64,000 nt of DNA from Aspidapion aeneum (GCA_963576565.1 OY755042.1:7464372-7528371); one strand, 5' to 3'; shown: positions 22,941 through 34,497, numbered from the stretch's first letter. Numbers and translations are program-made. Notes: generated by a model not told the origin, from the sequence alone.

Positions 22941-23186
22941 GAATATATGACTCGCGGCTACAGGCCAAAATGCACTCTGGCTCCTTCGATTTCGAGGTCA
23001 TGTTTTAATTGTTTTGTTTTTGTTCAAATAGTCTGGGAGACTCGAGTGCCAGGGAGTGTTTGAAGTTTGAAGTCCCTTCCAGTTTTAAAAATTAGTCCTT
23101 GTTTTATATTTGTCGTGTAGTTAGTTCGGTCAAATTTATTTTGTGTTATTGTTTCAATTCATATAAAAATACATCGACCTAAAAAT

Positions 23187-23290
23187 ATGGAATGTACCGA
23201 GTGCACTCACTTGATCAGTTTTTCTTCCAAGTCTAATATAAAAGCTCATTTAAAAAAAATTCATCCAGCTAAATTTTTGACCCTGATACT
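23187..23290 (+). pseudogene. Transposase N-terminus with C2H2 zinc finger
   Basis: MECTECTHLISFSSKSNIKA continues HLKKIHP: C-x2-C-x12-H-x4-H, a zinc finger of the kind that opens many insect MULE-type transposases. The frame ends soon after, where the hairpin-family copy begins. The DDE core is missing. Confidence 0.6.
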
Positions 23291-23308
23291 TTTTATTATT
23301 TATTATTA

Positions 23309-23653
23309 TCACACATATACCATACTATAGTAGTGTGAGCTATGGTGATCCTAATTTTTTCGAGAAAAAAAAAGTTGCTCCGATGTCAAAATTGTTTATA
23401 TATCTTTGCGTTTTAGATGATTTTGAAACTTTTTTGTTGCGTCGTCTGTCTGTCCGTCTGTCTGTCTGTAAGGACCAACGCGCATAACTCAAAAACCGCT
23501 TGCCCGATTTTAATTTGGTAGCTAGGCTGGGTCTTGGGTCGAGATGGTCCCATTTGAAAATGAACAAAATCCACCGAACACAAGCCAAATAAAAGGGTGG
23601 GGGTAAACTTCAAAAATTAGAGTTTAAGCGAAAATATGGCATGTGTGGTATCA
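23309..23653 (+). mobile_element. Hairpin-ended helentron-like element, copy 5, 3'-truncated
   Basis: Begins inside the 5' hairpin (CACACATATACCATAC), carries the GTCT tract and core block, but stops within the first internal unit. The 3' hairpin is absent. Lies within the MULE-like element. Confidence 0.8.
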
Positions 23654-23857
23654 ATGGCGGTACAGAGTAGCAATATAGAAGAACATGCTATGGACCTATC
23701 AGGACTCATGACAAAGAAAAATATTTCTCATAATAAAAATGTACTTCCTCAAAGACGTTTATTTTCCACCAAAAATCAGCCCAAACCGAACCGAAGAAAA
23801 ACATTGTTTGCAAAACCTAAGCCAGAAGAGAAGAACTTTATTCTTGATTCCTAAAAA
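23654..23857 (+). pseudogene. Transposase C-terminus
   Basis: Open to a TAA at about 23852, with LPQRRLFSTKNQPKPNRRKT, a basic ending of the type seen at the end of insect MULE transposases. The upstream part of the apparent frame belongs to the inserted repeat, so the true protein has lost its middle. Confidence 0.5.
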
Positions 23858-24197
23858 TAATAAAAAGCTAATAGAGTAAATACGTAGAAAAATAATTTAT
23901 TTTTGCATCTGCCCACTTGTTATTTTTGTGTTTCCCAAAATCTTTTTTTTCGTTCAGCTAATAGCTTAAACATTTCACATTTTGTTTATTTTTGTTTTAT
24001 ATCGAATCTTCATTATAAATGTGATTTAATTATATAGTACCAAATTTTCCATAAATCCTAAACCTCAAAAAGATCTAGCCTGGATCCCTATAGTTCGGAG
24101 CCTAAGCCACTTTTGTCTGCATTTTTGGGTACCGTAATGATACTTGGTACGAATATGGTACAACACTGTAGTATTATTTTATTGGCTGAACTGAATA

Positions 24198-24385
24198 CCG
24201 GGTGTCCCATTTAAAAAATGTGGTTTTTTTATCATAACTCACCTACTCGTCATTTGATTTTCTTTTCGTTCATTACCATCGTAATCAGAGAAAAAAAAAT
24301 ACCACAACTTTGTCTATTTAACCGACCCTGTAGCTCTAATATTAACGAAGTAAGTAATAGTGGCGACTTAACTCTTAACACCCTG
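24198..24385. mobile_element. 188-bp TA-flanked MITE
   Basis: Starts TA-CCGGGTGTCCCATTT and ends TTAACACCCTG-TA. The terminal inverted repeat is short and imperfect. Same terminal theme as the large foldbacks. Confidence 0.55.
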
Positions 24386-25559
24386 TACATTATAATTCAA
24401 AAATTCCAGAAACTCCATTTTTACTTAATTTATCAAATTTTATGAAGTTAGGTTTGACTAGGTGTTTTTAATATTCTCTCACGTAGATCTCAGAACAGGT
24501 ACATTTAAGGTGTCAGTTTTTGACACATCATGTGAACAGTTTGACGTTTTGACTTAATTTATATTCATTTTCGTTTAGAATACGAAATTACCTAGAAATC
24601 GATGCCGCAATTTTAACAATGTCTGTCCTCCTTCCTTTTGCTCCCCCCCCCCCCTTAAAAAACCGTTTTCAAAACTTCACTTTTTGTAAATTTTTTGGAT
24701 TTACAAGCTATAAGGTGAAACAAACAAAAAACTGTACGCGAAATGAGTTTCATATTTAATTTATACATTTTTTCTTGCCCACCTCAAGTACGCACCTGTA
24801 TCTGGGCCCTGCACTGGGTTCCATAGGAGCACCACTTCTAAAATGGCATCTCTAGGTGTCTACTACCTCTGTGCCAAATTTCATTACGGTATGCAAAAAT
24901 GCAGACAAACCCCAAAATTTCCCTCTTAGGCCCCGAACTACTACGAATCTTAAAAATATACAAATGCTTTGCATTAAAAATATACGTTCAAATTAATCCG
25001 CGAAATCGAAGGAGCCAGAGTGCATTTTGGTCTGTAGCCGCGAGTGAATATATGTAATGTATTTATTACAAAAATATGCTTTAAAACATTTTAATAAGGT
25101 ACGAATTAAAATAAATAATTTAAATAAAAATAACACTGGCACACAAAATAAAAAAATGGTCTGTACATTTTATCAGACCAACCTGTGTTTTTCGGCGCGC
25201 TGACCGAATCCGGGCTCCAGTATGCCCGTACATGCCCAAATTTTTGAGTAAGTAAGTTTTCAACGTTTTTCACAATTCACTCGAAATTTTTAGGTGTACT
25301 GATTAAATGTACAGGGTTTTCCCGTATATTTTTACACCATATCTAAAAAGTTTATTTGAATAGATATCAAAATATGATAAATACAAAAGTTTCATATTTT
25401 TTTACAAAGTTTAAGAATTGTTAAGTCGGAATGTAAAAAATAAATCTAAATGTCAAAATTTTACAGGTCGATGGTTTTTTTTTTAAAGGGAACACCCTGT
25501 ATATTATTTTAGATATTTATAGATCTTTTATCCCTGATTTTAAAAATATATATCATTGT

Positions 25560-25797
25560 AACTATAGGTAAATTTAGTGGGAATAAGGACACTGTTGTTC
25601 TGGTAAATATACGTTTTAATCCATCGGTAACGTTTCGACAATGGTTTTTGTCTTCATCAGACCTTCAGACTAGATCGTACATTGATCTGATGAAGACAAA
25701 AACCATTGTCGAAACGTTACCGATGGATTAAAACGTATATTTACCAGAACAACAGTGTCCTTATTCCCACTAAATTTACCTATAGTTGCATTGCAAG
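25560..25797. repeat. 238-bp palindrome with two inverted hammerhead-like motifs
   Basis: AACTATAGGTAAATTTAGTG at 25560 is inverted to 25797 with near-perfect arms of about 105 bases and a ~25-bp centre. Each arm carries CTGATGAAGACAAAAACC then TTGTCGAAACGTTACCG. Inserted within the TIR of the 25312-27208 element. Confidence 0.85.
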
Positions 25798-26059
25798 GAC
25801 GTGATAAGTTTACCAAATATATCATTGTATTATTTTATTCATTAGTTTTGGAGATATATGCGCTTAAATGTTTAAAATACTTAAATTGATCTCCTTAAAA
25901 CATCAAGGCAGCCATGAAAAAGACAATCGCATTTACACAAAAAGTGATGCTGTTGCTTTTGTGAGGTATATAATTAATTAATATTTACTATCCGGGGTGA
26001 TTCTGCGCAGTAATGTGTGGCGCCGCAAGCCAGTAAAAACAAAAAATTATACAATTTTT

Positions 26060-26820
26060 GTGAAAGAAAAAAAATATTTATTACTTCATTTTTAATTTTC
26101 TATATAGCCTCCTTGATTATTAATACAATTTTGAATAATTCTTACAAATTTTCTGTGGATAGCTTGAAAGATAGAGTTCGCAAAATTTTCGTTAAGATCA
26201 ACAATTGTTTGCTCTATTTTCTGTTGTAAAATTTGAAGTGTTTGCGGCCTGTTTTTAGGAAGCCCCACAAAAAAAATCAAGGGGAGACAAATCGGGGCTA
26301 TTTTCTGGCCATAATAATGTGCCGTATCTTCCTATTTAATACATATATCTATTATTTAAAAAATTCGTTACTGGCTGGATGTTATGTGGGGGCTCCGTCC
26401 TGTTGCCATATTAAATTTCTATAGTTATTAACAGGTGGTTCTTCTAAAAGCTCTTCATGATTTGTTAAAAAAAAGTTGCTGCATCCGGAATAGACCGTTC
26501 AGGATTCTCTAAAATAACAAGGGAAAACATTTTTTTATATATGATAAACTAACTTATAAAGAAAAACTAACCTGGAAAATATAACAAAATATTTAAGTCC
26601 TCTTCAGCGTTTCATTCGACTGTTCTAGTTTTTCTTTTAAGTGTTTTTCTTTGATTAAATGAGTTTACTATATTTACTATGGTTTGGCGGGTTGGTTGTC
26701 TTCTGTCGGGAAACAGAATATAATACTGGTTGCGAGCTACAGATGCATTTTCATTATTTGAGTAAAATAATTTAATAATATCCAGTTTTTCTTCCTCGGC
26801 AAAAATCATCCTTAACCGCT
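26060..26820 (-). pseudogene. Mariner/Tc1-superfamily transposase relic with DUF4817-type HTH
   Basis: From 26809 the - strand begins MIFAEEEKLDIIKLFYSNNE followed by NASVARNQYYILFPDRRQPT: the helix-turn-helix opening of DUF4817-containing insect transposases. Near 26310-26270 it has WPENSPDLSPLDFF, the third catalytic-Asp region, and from 26280 to 26092 the C-terminal part with IFQAIHRKFVRIIQNC. Frames are broken and the centre (about 26300-26600) is degraded, so it is inactive. The protein belongs to the IS630/Tc1/mariner superfamily by the SPDLSPLD motif. Confidence 0.72.
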
Positions 26821-27237
26821 CTTAAAACTGAATTTGAAAAGGTGACAAAACAATAGCATCACTTTTGTGTCAATGCGATTGTTTTTTCATGGCTTCCTTA
26901 ATATTTTAAAAAGTACCAATTTAAGTTTTTTATACTTTTAAACGCATATTCCAAACTATTAAACGAAATAATCCCAACATATATATTTTTGAAATCAGGA
27001 AGAAAGGATCTATAAAAATCTAAGGGTGTTTCCTTTAAAAAAACCATAGACCTGTCAAATTTTTGTCATTTACAATTTTTTTTTTGACATTCAAACACAA
27101 AGATTCTTAAAATTCGTAAAAAATTATGAAACTTTTGTATTTATCATATTTTGATATCTATTTTAATAAACGTTTTGATATGGTGTAAAAATATACAGGA
27201 AAAACCTGTACAGGCCACATTTTTGTGTCTGCCAGTG

Positions 27238-28115
27238 CACCTGCTCTGTATATTCTTAAATATTTGAATTGGTTTTGTTACTTATTTTGGTCACGTAAAT
27301 TGAACAAAAAAATTTTATATTTTTAAAAGCTGTTCAAACTTTACATGAATATGAGAACTCCCAGGAATCGAAAAATGTAACAATATACATAGCAACATTT
27401 TAACTTGGGGGCCATATCCTGACGTTCCTTGCTATTTATATGACTCTGTCAACTTTTCAAACCTTAAGTACTTGTTTTGTATTCAGAAACCTTACTTTCA
27501 GGTGGTGCGGTTTGAAATGTTTTTAGTGGTGAACTTTTTTGTGATATTTTAAAAAGTTCCTACAAAAAGGTTGCAATAACATCAATTTTTTTTTTAATTT
27601 GATATTAAACTTATTTACATCATAATCAAAAATTGAGAAAATTTTTATTTTTTCTATTGTAGTTGGCCACTAAAAAGTTTTTCAAAAACCATATCACTTT
27701 ATAATAATAATATCTCTTAATTAATTTTTAATTTGTAAATAATGGTAGATGACGCATTAAGTATATTAGACGGACCTAGGATCAAATTCACTGTTATTTT
27801 TTAAATATTTTTTATATATTTGGCTATTTTTTCTGACAGTTCTTTAAATTTAAGAGTGATTTTTTCTTGTTTCATAGGCTTCAAAATACACTGCATATTG
27901 AAAATTCTGATAATGATAGCATTAGATATAACCAATGGTTTATGTAATATAGAACAACCAGTGGTTCTGTTGCCAAGGTTTTTCATGAGAATTGTGCGTT
28001 ATAGCTAATATTTAGTTTTATTGCACCTAATTTTAATTTTTTTGTTTAAAAATGCAATTTGGTTTAAAGCCAAAAAAGACGAAAAACATTGCCGAAACGA
28101 GATAATTAATGATAA
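27238..28115. other. Intergenic stretch, nothing certain
   Basis: No gene recognised; a CATTGCCGAAACGAGATAAT string near 28088 recalls the GAAAC motif of the hammerhead-like sequences but lacks the CTGATGA box. Confidence 0.45.
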
Positions 28116-28169
28116 CACTGGTCAACAAAATTTTTTAAAAAATCTGTCCCACGAGCTGATGTGGGTGTA

Positions 28170-29766
28170 CAGCGTGTCCCATTTTCGATGGGATTAAATG
28201 GGAAACTCGGTTATTATAAACGGTATTGATTTTCTGATTGCACCTTACCGTGCTCTTTTTTTGTGCCCTTAAAAATGGCGTAATCAAATTTTTGCAATAC
28301 CCCGTAGTTTCGCTAATATAGGGAGTTTTTGGAAAAATTCTATTTTTAATAATCCCTTGTATCTCGCTTATTTTGCGAGATATTTTTATTCTGCAAAAAC
28401 CTTTTCATGGCAACCGTTTTAGAAGAAAATAATGACGTTGTCAACTTTTTTAAATATTGTTTAGTTTTTGATATATGGTATTTATCATAAAAAAATGAAA
28501 TACGGACCTGGATTTTTTTTATTACTATTTTGGTTTCATGCTAGTATTATCATAAAATAATAAAAATAATAAAAATTTAAAAATTTTTTACTTTAAGGTA
28601 TAAAAAAATATTTAATATTTAAAAAAAAAATTAGTCCGAACCTGGATATTTCCAACATAAATATAAATTAAAAATTGCTAGCTAAACAATTTTTAGTTTA
28701 ACTGTTTTGATACTTAGCATATTAAAATGGTTTTACGTTAATTTACAGATTTATTTGAAACAAAGTCTACGAAAAATACAAAAAAAAACAAATTATAAAA
28801 AATAACTAATTTTTCTAATTACCATTATGTGTAAGACATTGTTGGCATTTTTGAGTAATTTTTCTTAACGCATTTTGCATAAAAATATTTCTGCCATTTA
28901 AATACATTGTTGGCATTTTTGAGTAATTTTTCTTAACGCATTTTGCATAAAAATATTTCTGCCATTTAAATATTGGGATTTTGTTGCTTGAATGAAGCAG
29001 TCATATCACATTTTTCAAAATCTGGATATGGTCGATTTCTAGCCAGTTGAAAATAATTGTAAACCATTCACAAAATTGACAAGTAAAATAACAATGTCAA
29101 TTCCACGCTTTTGTTTTGTAAATTTGACGACCTGCTGTGCTACCTTCAAATAATTAGTATGATATTATTTTTGTAACTTCTTAAGGTTTTTACTTTATTT
29201 ATAAATCTTTTAATTATCATTTCAAAACAGATAAACTAAAAATCGTTCAACTAGTGTGTCTTGCAATTTTTAATTTATAAATACGTTGGAAATTTCCAGG
29301 TTCGGACTATAATTTTTTTTTCAAATATTAAATAGTTTTTTTTAACCTTAAATCAAAAAAATATTAAAGTTTTATCATTTTAAGGTAATAATAGCATGGA
29401 ACCAATCAAAGTAGTAAAAAAAATCCAGCTCCGTATTTAATTTTTTTATGATAAATACCATATCTCAAAAACTAAACAATATTTTAAAAAATTGACAACG
29501 TCATTATTTTGCTCTAAAAAAGTTGCCATAGAAAGGTTTTTACAGAATGACAATATCTTGCAAAATAAGCGAGATACAAGGAATTAATTAAAATGCAATT
29601 TTTTTCAAAACTCCCTGTATTAGCAAAACCACGGGGTATAGTAAAAATCTGATTACACCATTCTTAACGGCTCCAAAAAAGAGCACGGTAAGGTGCAATC
29701 AGAAAATCGATATCTTTAATAATAACCGAGTTTCCCATTTAATCCCATCGAAAATGGCACACGCTG
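28170..29766. mobile_element. 1.6-kb TA-flanked foldback, CAGCGTGTCCC family copy 1
   Basis: TA-CAGCGTGTCCCATTTTCGAT ... ATCGAAAATGGCACACGCTG-TA. Long inverted arms of more than 600 bases. The centre (28845-29110) is not inverted and is shared, in opposite orientation, with the copy at 43641-45146. Confidence 0.88.
28844..28976. repeat. ~65-bp tandem duplication inside the foldback centre
   Basis: CATTGTTGGCATTTTTGAGT through TTTCTGCCATTTAAAT occurs twice in a row. The related copy at 43641-45146 has it once, so this is a recent local duplication. Confidence 0.85.
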
Positions 29767-29960
29767 TACTTGGTAGTACTTTTTACACAGAGTTCATATA
29801 TGTTTTCAGAATTTTTCAGGCAGGGTTTGACAGTGACAAGGCAATAAAGTTTTGCAAAAGTATATATTATAATATGTGTATAAATTATGAAAAATTAAGT
29901 ACCAAGTCATATATTTACTTGGAAAATGTAGTCATATATGACTTTTGACTATATTTTGCA

Positions 29961-30834
29961 TCAGAAACATCTCTCTTCAGCATCCAGCAATAGTCTGCGA
30001 ACATCGCGGGGCTTCATTTGCCATAATATCTTCTCTATGACTAGAACGTCCTGGTGAAATTGTTCACCATGTTCGACTGCTTCAAGGTTTTTTGGGAAAA
30101 AGTCCAAGTGTGAGTAAAGAAAGTGTATTTTAAAACTGTTGCAACCTATGGTTTTATATGAGTCCAATAAATTATTAACAATTTCTACGTAATTTTCGGT
30201 TTACGATTTCTCAAGAAGCCGTTGTGTTAATATCCTTAGAAGACAACCATGCTGCTTTTTTTAATTCCATTCAGAGCCTCAACAAATTTTTTATCTCGAA
30301 GTATTTGTCTGATCTGAGGTCCCACAAAAATACCTTGGCATTACTGATTTTAGGGAACTTACTTCGCACATATACAAACCCTTTCTTACTTCCATACCTT
30401 TAACAAAATTCTTCATCAACCGAAGCTTAATGTGCGAAGGTTGTAAATACATTTTTTGCGTATCATCAAGTGGGATACTACTGACAATCTTATTTCCTGG
30501 TGTAAGGGAAATTCGTTTTGACCACTTATAGTGATTTTTCCTATCCCAACCCATTCGCATAGGAAATAACAATACTTTGTGTAACCGCTTTATGTTGCAA
30601 AAGTAAAGCTTGGAAAGCTTCATGTTGTTATAAGATTCTTTCATGTTGCCTGCATGAGCCAAAGAAACAGAGGGGAACTAATTTCCATTGTGGAGAAGTA
30701 CCGCTTTTAAGCTTGATTTGGAAGAGATTTGTATCATATTCATGCCCAAGCGCCTTCATAACAGAACATACACAATGGGAACTGCTTGCAGGTCTTAACA
30801 CGCCAAAACATGTTCTGCGTGATACGCAAAGCAC
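29961..30834 (-). pseudogene. Decayed conserved insect TE protein of unknown function
   Basis: On the - strand, three frames in order give PSHIKLRLMKNFVKGM (near 30440), DKKFVEALNGIKK (near 30280), then KIHFLYSHLDFFPKNLEAVE followed by HGEQFHQDVLVIEK (30140-30020). This ordered set of motifs is typical of a large, unnamed protein family found in many copies in insect genomes. Frameshifts between the pieces make it a pseudogene. Its placement within CACTGG-type termini suggests that the family belongs to a DNA transposon. The function is unknown. Confidence 0.68.
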
Positions 30835-31097
30835 ACTTTAAGATAAATAGTTTCATTAAGTTATTATTACACTACACAAATAATGAAATAGCAATGCGTG
30901 ATACAGGTTTTTTGTTAAATGACTCTTATAGTACATACCTATGCGTGTATTTTTTTAGGTAAACAATCGAATATACTGGAACATAAAAACTAAGGGTGAT
31001 GGAGAAATTCTAAAAATATAGTTGATTTCAGCATGCAAAATTATATTTGAATCATGCATTTTTGCGCTTGGGACAAAAATCTTGTTAACCAGTGTAA

Positions 31098-31784
31098 TTA
31101 ATACGAAGTTAGTAAATAGTCTCTTTTAATTAAATAATCAAAGAATTTTACAACTGAAAGCCAACTGATATTCTTTTCTCTTCCAAAAGTAAAAAACAAT
31201 CAATGTTTTTAAAAAGCAAACATTCAATATGAAAACTTTTATAGAACAAAAGAACTTTGAATTTGGTCCGAAGTTTGTGAAGTTAGGTAGGTTACTACAC
31301 TTTAAGTATGAATCAGATACTATGGAGCTTTTGGAGGAGATTTTTTTCGCTAGTATGGCTAAAAGTGACAATTTATTAATGTATTGATACTTCCAAATTA
31401 GAGAATAATTACGAATATACATTGGTGATAAAGAATTGAAACAATCTTTTTAATTTATTAAAGACCTTTTGTAACTCTATTCACTTTTAGTCAGGAAAAT
31501 AATTGGAAATATCGGCCTTAACGTGGATTTCAGGTTTATTGCTGATTTGAACAGTCAAAGGGATCTAATTTAAGGATCCGGTTGATGGCACCCTTGAGCA
31601 TTTCGAAATATTCAAAATGGCGGCTGATGATAAAATTAAAATAGTTTTTAAAATCATAAAACTACGACTGGTCGCAATCAATAGCTATTATATTAAAAGC
31701 TCCAACCCCTCTCCGTTCAGGAACATTGTCAAAAAGGCTTGGAGTTTTTACTATTTTTTGAGAAAATATCGCATTCCAGAACAA
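31098..31784. other. Intergenic stretch, nothing seen
   Basis: No coding signal, repeat pair or RNA gene recognised. Confidence 0.45.
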
Positions 31785-33178
31785 AAACGTCCCAGTAACA
31801 CCGGAGGTCCCAGGAACGTACTCTTTAGATCCCAACGTCCCCATACCTAAAAAGTACGATTTTAAAATGTTCAAAATGAAACGTATAAAAAACGTCCACT
31901 TTGTACGTTTTAGAAACATACTTGTTACGTCTTCGTCCAGATTATTCCCATACATAAAAAATACATTTTTAAAACGTCCCAAAAAGGAAAAAATGTGCAA
32001 TTCTGGACGTTTTTAAAATGTACTTTTTATGTCTTTTAGGGGCCTAACTTTTGCGTACGCGAATAGTACGTTTTTAAAACATTCCAAAAAGGACGTTTTA
32101 AAAACGTGCTGGTCAGACCGTTTTTCAAATATACGTTTTAGGTCTCTTATAGCCCATCGCATCGACTTTTTTTTTCGTTGCTTAACCTTAAGTGTTCCTT
32201 ATTACGTCATATCTTGATTATATTAAGAAACGCTTTAATCTAAGGAACCGAAAAAGGGCCCTAACTTTTCCGTACTTAAAGAGTACGTTATTAAAACGTC
32301 TAAAAAAAGACGTTTTAAAAACGAGAGCCAGGGACGTTAGGGCCCTAACTTTTGAGTACGTGAAAAATACGTTTATAAAAAGCCCCGAAAAGGACGTTTT
32401 AAAAACGTTCTTTGGGGACGTTTTAAAAACGTTCTTTGGGGACGTTTTAAAAACGTTCTTTGGGGACGTTTTAAAAAACGTTCTTTGGGGATGTTTTAAA
32501 AACGTTCTTTGGGAACGTTTTAAAAACGTTCTTTGGGGACGCTTTAAAAACGTTCTTTGGGGACGCTTTAAAAACGTTCTTTGGGGACGTTTTAAATACG
32601 TTCTTTGGGGACGTTTTAAAAACGTTCATTGGGGACGTTTTAAAAACGTTCTCTGGGGACGTTTTAAAAACGTTCTTTGGGGACGCTTTAAAAACGTTAT
32701 TTGGGGACGTTTTAAAAACGTTCTTTAGGGGCGTTTTAAAAACGTTCTTTAGGGACGTTTTAAAAACTTTCTTTAGGGACGTTGTAAAAACGTTCTTTAG
32801 GGACGTTTTAAAAACGTTCTTTAGGGATGTTTTAAAAACGTTCTTTAGGGATGTTTTAAAAACGTTCTTTAGGGACGTTTTAAAAACGTTCTTTAGGGAC
32901 GTTTTAAAAACGTTCTTTAGGGACGTTTTAAAAACGTTCTTTGGGGACGTTTTAAAAACGTTCTTTGGGGACGTTTTAAAAACGTTCTTTGGGGACGTTT
33001 TAAAAACGTTCTTTGGGGATGTTTGAAAAACGTCAAAAATATCCACAAAAATGTTCGAGGGACCTCTATCGGACCTGACCTAGAGGAACCTAGGCGTACG
33101 TTTTTAAAACGTACCCTAGGTCCAAAATGAAAGTTTTAAAAACGTTTTTAAAACGTACCTGTTACTAGGGACGCTCTA
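31785..33178. mobile_element. Element rich in ACGTTTTAAAACGT motifs around a minisatellite
   Basis: ACGTCCCAGTAAC near 31788 is mirrored by GTTACTAGGGACG near 33162. Between them, many dispersed ACGTTTTTAAAACGT-like palindromes flank the dense 24-bp array (32393-33035). No real protein; open frames on both strands come from the array. Confidence 0.5.
32393..33035. repeat. 24-bp palindromic minisatellite, ~26 units
   Basis: Unit ACGTTTTAAAAACGTTCTTT plus GGGG, 24 bases. Because 24 is divisible by 3, long frames stay open on both strands (NVLWGRFK on +, TSPKNVFK on -); these are not genes. Units ending GGGG (32408-32712 and 32941-33020) flank a block ending AGGG (about 32725-32930), a block structure expected from unequal exchange. 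One 25-base unit near 32470 shifts the frame. Confidence 0.95.
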
Positions 33179-33262
33179 TCTCAAAAAATGAAATTGTTGG
33201 AAAATCGCAAAAAACTTTTGCGCTTACCATAACAAGCTGTGGTAATTTAAAACTTTAATATA

Positions 33263-33925
33263 CAGGGTGTTTCCTAATTGAATGTCAATATTTATGGGGG
33301 TGATTTTTGGGCCCATTTTAAGAAAACAACTTCATATGCACATATGTCCTAAACGTCTTACCTTTTGAGATACAGGGTGGTAAAGTTTTCAAAAATAAAT
33401 CATTAATTATTAATATCTACAATACCACTTCAGATATTTTAATGAAATTTGTCATACATGTACTATGAATCAAGAGGCATTTTTTAATGTATAACTTTTT
33501 TTAAATTTCCATCAGTGGCGTTCGTAAGTAATTTGACCTGCCTATTTTGGCAGACATTAATGGCACGCCACTGATTTTTCCTGAAATAAAAATTATTTTT
33601 GAAATCCCCAATCATTTCTAACCAAAGTTGATCACTTGATTTTTTTCAATCTGATTTTGACGGTGACGGTTTTCGCTTAAAAAAATAAAAACCGTTTCTC
33701 TGCATGATCATAACAATATCGTTAATATGACAATATCATCATGCAGAGACACGTAGATTTTATTTTTTTAGATGAAACCCGTGCGTCGGACTAAAAAAAT
33801 TCAAGAGATCAAATTTTCTCATAATTGAATACAGATTTAAAAAGTACACTTCACTTGGTATTGTAAATATTAATAATAAATGATTTATTTTTGAAAACTT
33901 TACCACCCTGTATCTCAAAAGGTAG
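33263..33925. mobile_element. TA-flanked foldback, right end truncated
   Basis: TA-CAGGGTGTTTCCTAATTG at the left and an internal GATACAGGGTGGTAAAG module at 33370; the latter is inverted at 33893-33915 (CTTTACCACCCTGTATC), but the outer ~90 bases have no right-hand partner. A CAGTGGCG micro-MITE sits inside. Confidence 0.7.
33513..33573. mobile_element. 61-bp CAGTGGCGT/ACGCCACTG micro-element
   Basis: Perfect 9-bp terminal inverted repeats with hAT-like CAGTG ends. Too small to code. Possibly a deletion derivative of a hAT family also represented at 6156-6198 and next to 52077. Confidence 0.5.
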
Positions 33926-33929
33926 TTAC

Positions 33930-34497
33930 TACCGACCCAATAAAATATCTTGAATGATTTTCTGATTCTGCGGTGGGGTCACAATATGTTACATCCTCTA
34001 GGAGCCGGTGCCAAAGTATAAAGTATACACAATTAAGAAGTGGTTAACCGCAACTGTTTGGGGCAAATTTGCTTACATAGAGCAGGGTGCCTCGTTAACA
34101 CCTTCGAATTTTTTTTTATATAGCAGATCTGTAGGTAATTGTATGAGCCAGGCAAGCCACGCTGAGGAAGGAAATTTATACCCCTATGAAGTTGCCTTTT
34201 ATACTTTGTTTTCGGTTCGGAACCGATATCGTGGAGACGGTGATAGCATGGTCTAGTTGAACTGTGACGAAATGTCTTTCTTCCTTATAGACCCGTGGAC
34301 GTTTTCTTCCCGCCATGGACTTAGTTTCCTTGGTTCGCTGTCGTATCACTCGTAGAATGAAAAATAGGTTTCCCCTAAATAAATAAAATTTGGGAAGCGA
34401 ATCGGCCACTGCAGAAATTGCGTAGCAACCTGAATGATTGGCATATTTAAATATTTTCACGATTTCGACAGACGATCTGACGATTCTGAATTTGAAT
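33930..34497. other. Intergenic stretch, nothing certain
   Basis: No recognised gene or repeat partner within the window. Confidence 0.4.

Larger units (their letters stand above)
22950..25045 (+). mobile_element. MULE-like DNA transposon with 48-bp TIRs and a 9-bp target duplication
   Basis: The left TIR ACTCGCGGCTACAGGCCAAA continues to CCTTCGATTTCG and is inverted at 24998-25045. GAATATATG flanks both sides exactly (22941-22949 and 25046-25054), a 9-bp duplication as made by Mutator-like elements. Inside are an N-terminal C2H2 zinc-finger start (23187) and a basic C-terminal end (23855), but the transposase core is gone and replaced by a truncated hairpin-family copy. A small TA-flanked MITE (24198-24385) is also nested inside. 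Confidence 0.82.
25312..27208 (-). mobile_element. TA-flanked IS630/Tc1/mariner-type transposon with ~230-bp TIRs
   Basis: TA-CAGGGTTTTCCCGTATATT at the left and AATATACAGGAAAAACCTG-TA at the right; about 230 bases at each end are inverted copies. The interior on the - strand encodes a decayed transposase (26060-26820). A 238-bp palindrome (25560-25797) is inserted near the left TIR. This links the TA-flanked foldback architecture seen across the window with a transposase superfamily. Confidence 0.75.
25134..27237. mobile_element. CACTGGC-ended element enclosing the transposase relic
   Basis: CACTGGCACACAAAATAAAA at the left is mirrored by TTTTTGTGTCTGCCAGTG at the right. Resembles the CACTGGTCAACAAAA ends at 28116-31094. 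No clear target duplication. It contains the TA-flanked 25312-27208 element almost entirely. Confidence 0.45.
28116..31094 (-). mobile_element. 3-kb CACTGG-ended transposon with TAA target duplication
   Basis: CACTGGTCAACAAAATTTT at the left is mirrored by AAAATCTTGTTAACCAGTG at the right, and TAA flanks both sides (28113-28115, 31095-31097). CACTG-type ends with a 3-bp duplication recall the CACTA/Mirage/Chapaev group. It holds a decayed protein gene on the - strand (29961-30834) and a later TA-flanked foldback (28170-29766). Confidence 0.6.

Noticed and set aside
32192..33046. Two long overlapping frames encoding 8-residue repeats
   Set aside because: They arise because the 24-bp satellite unit is a multiple of three; both strands are open at once.
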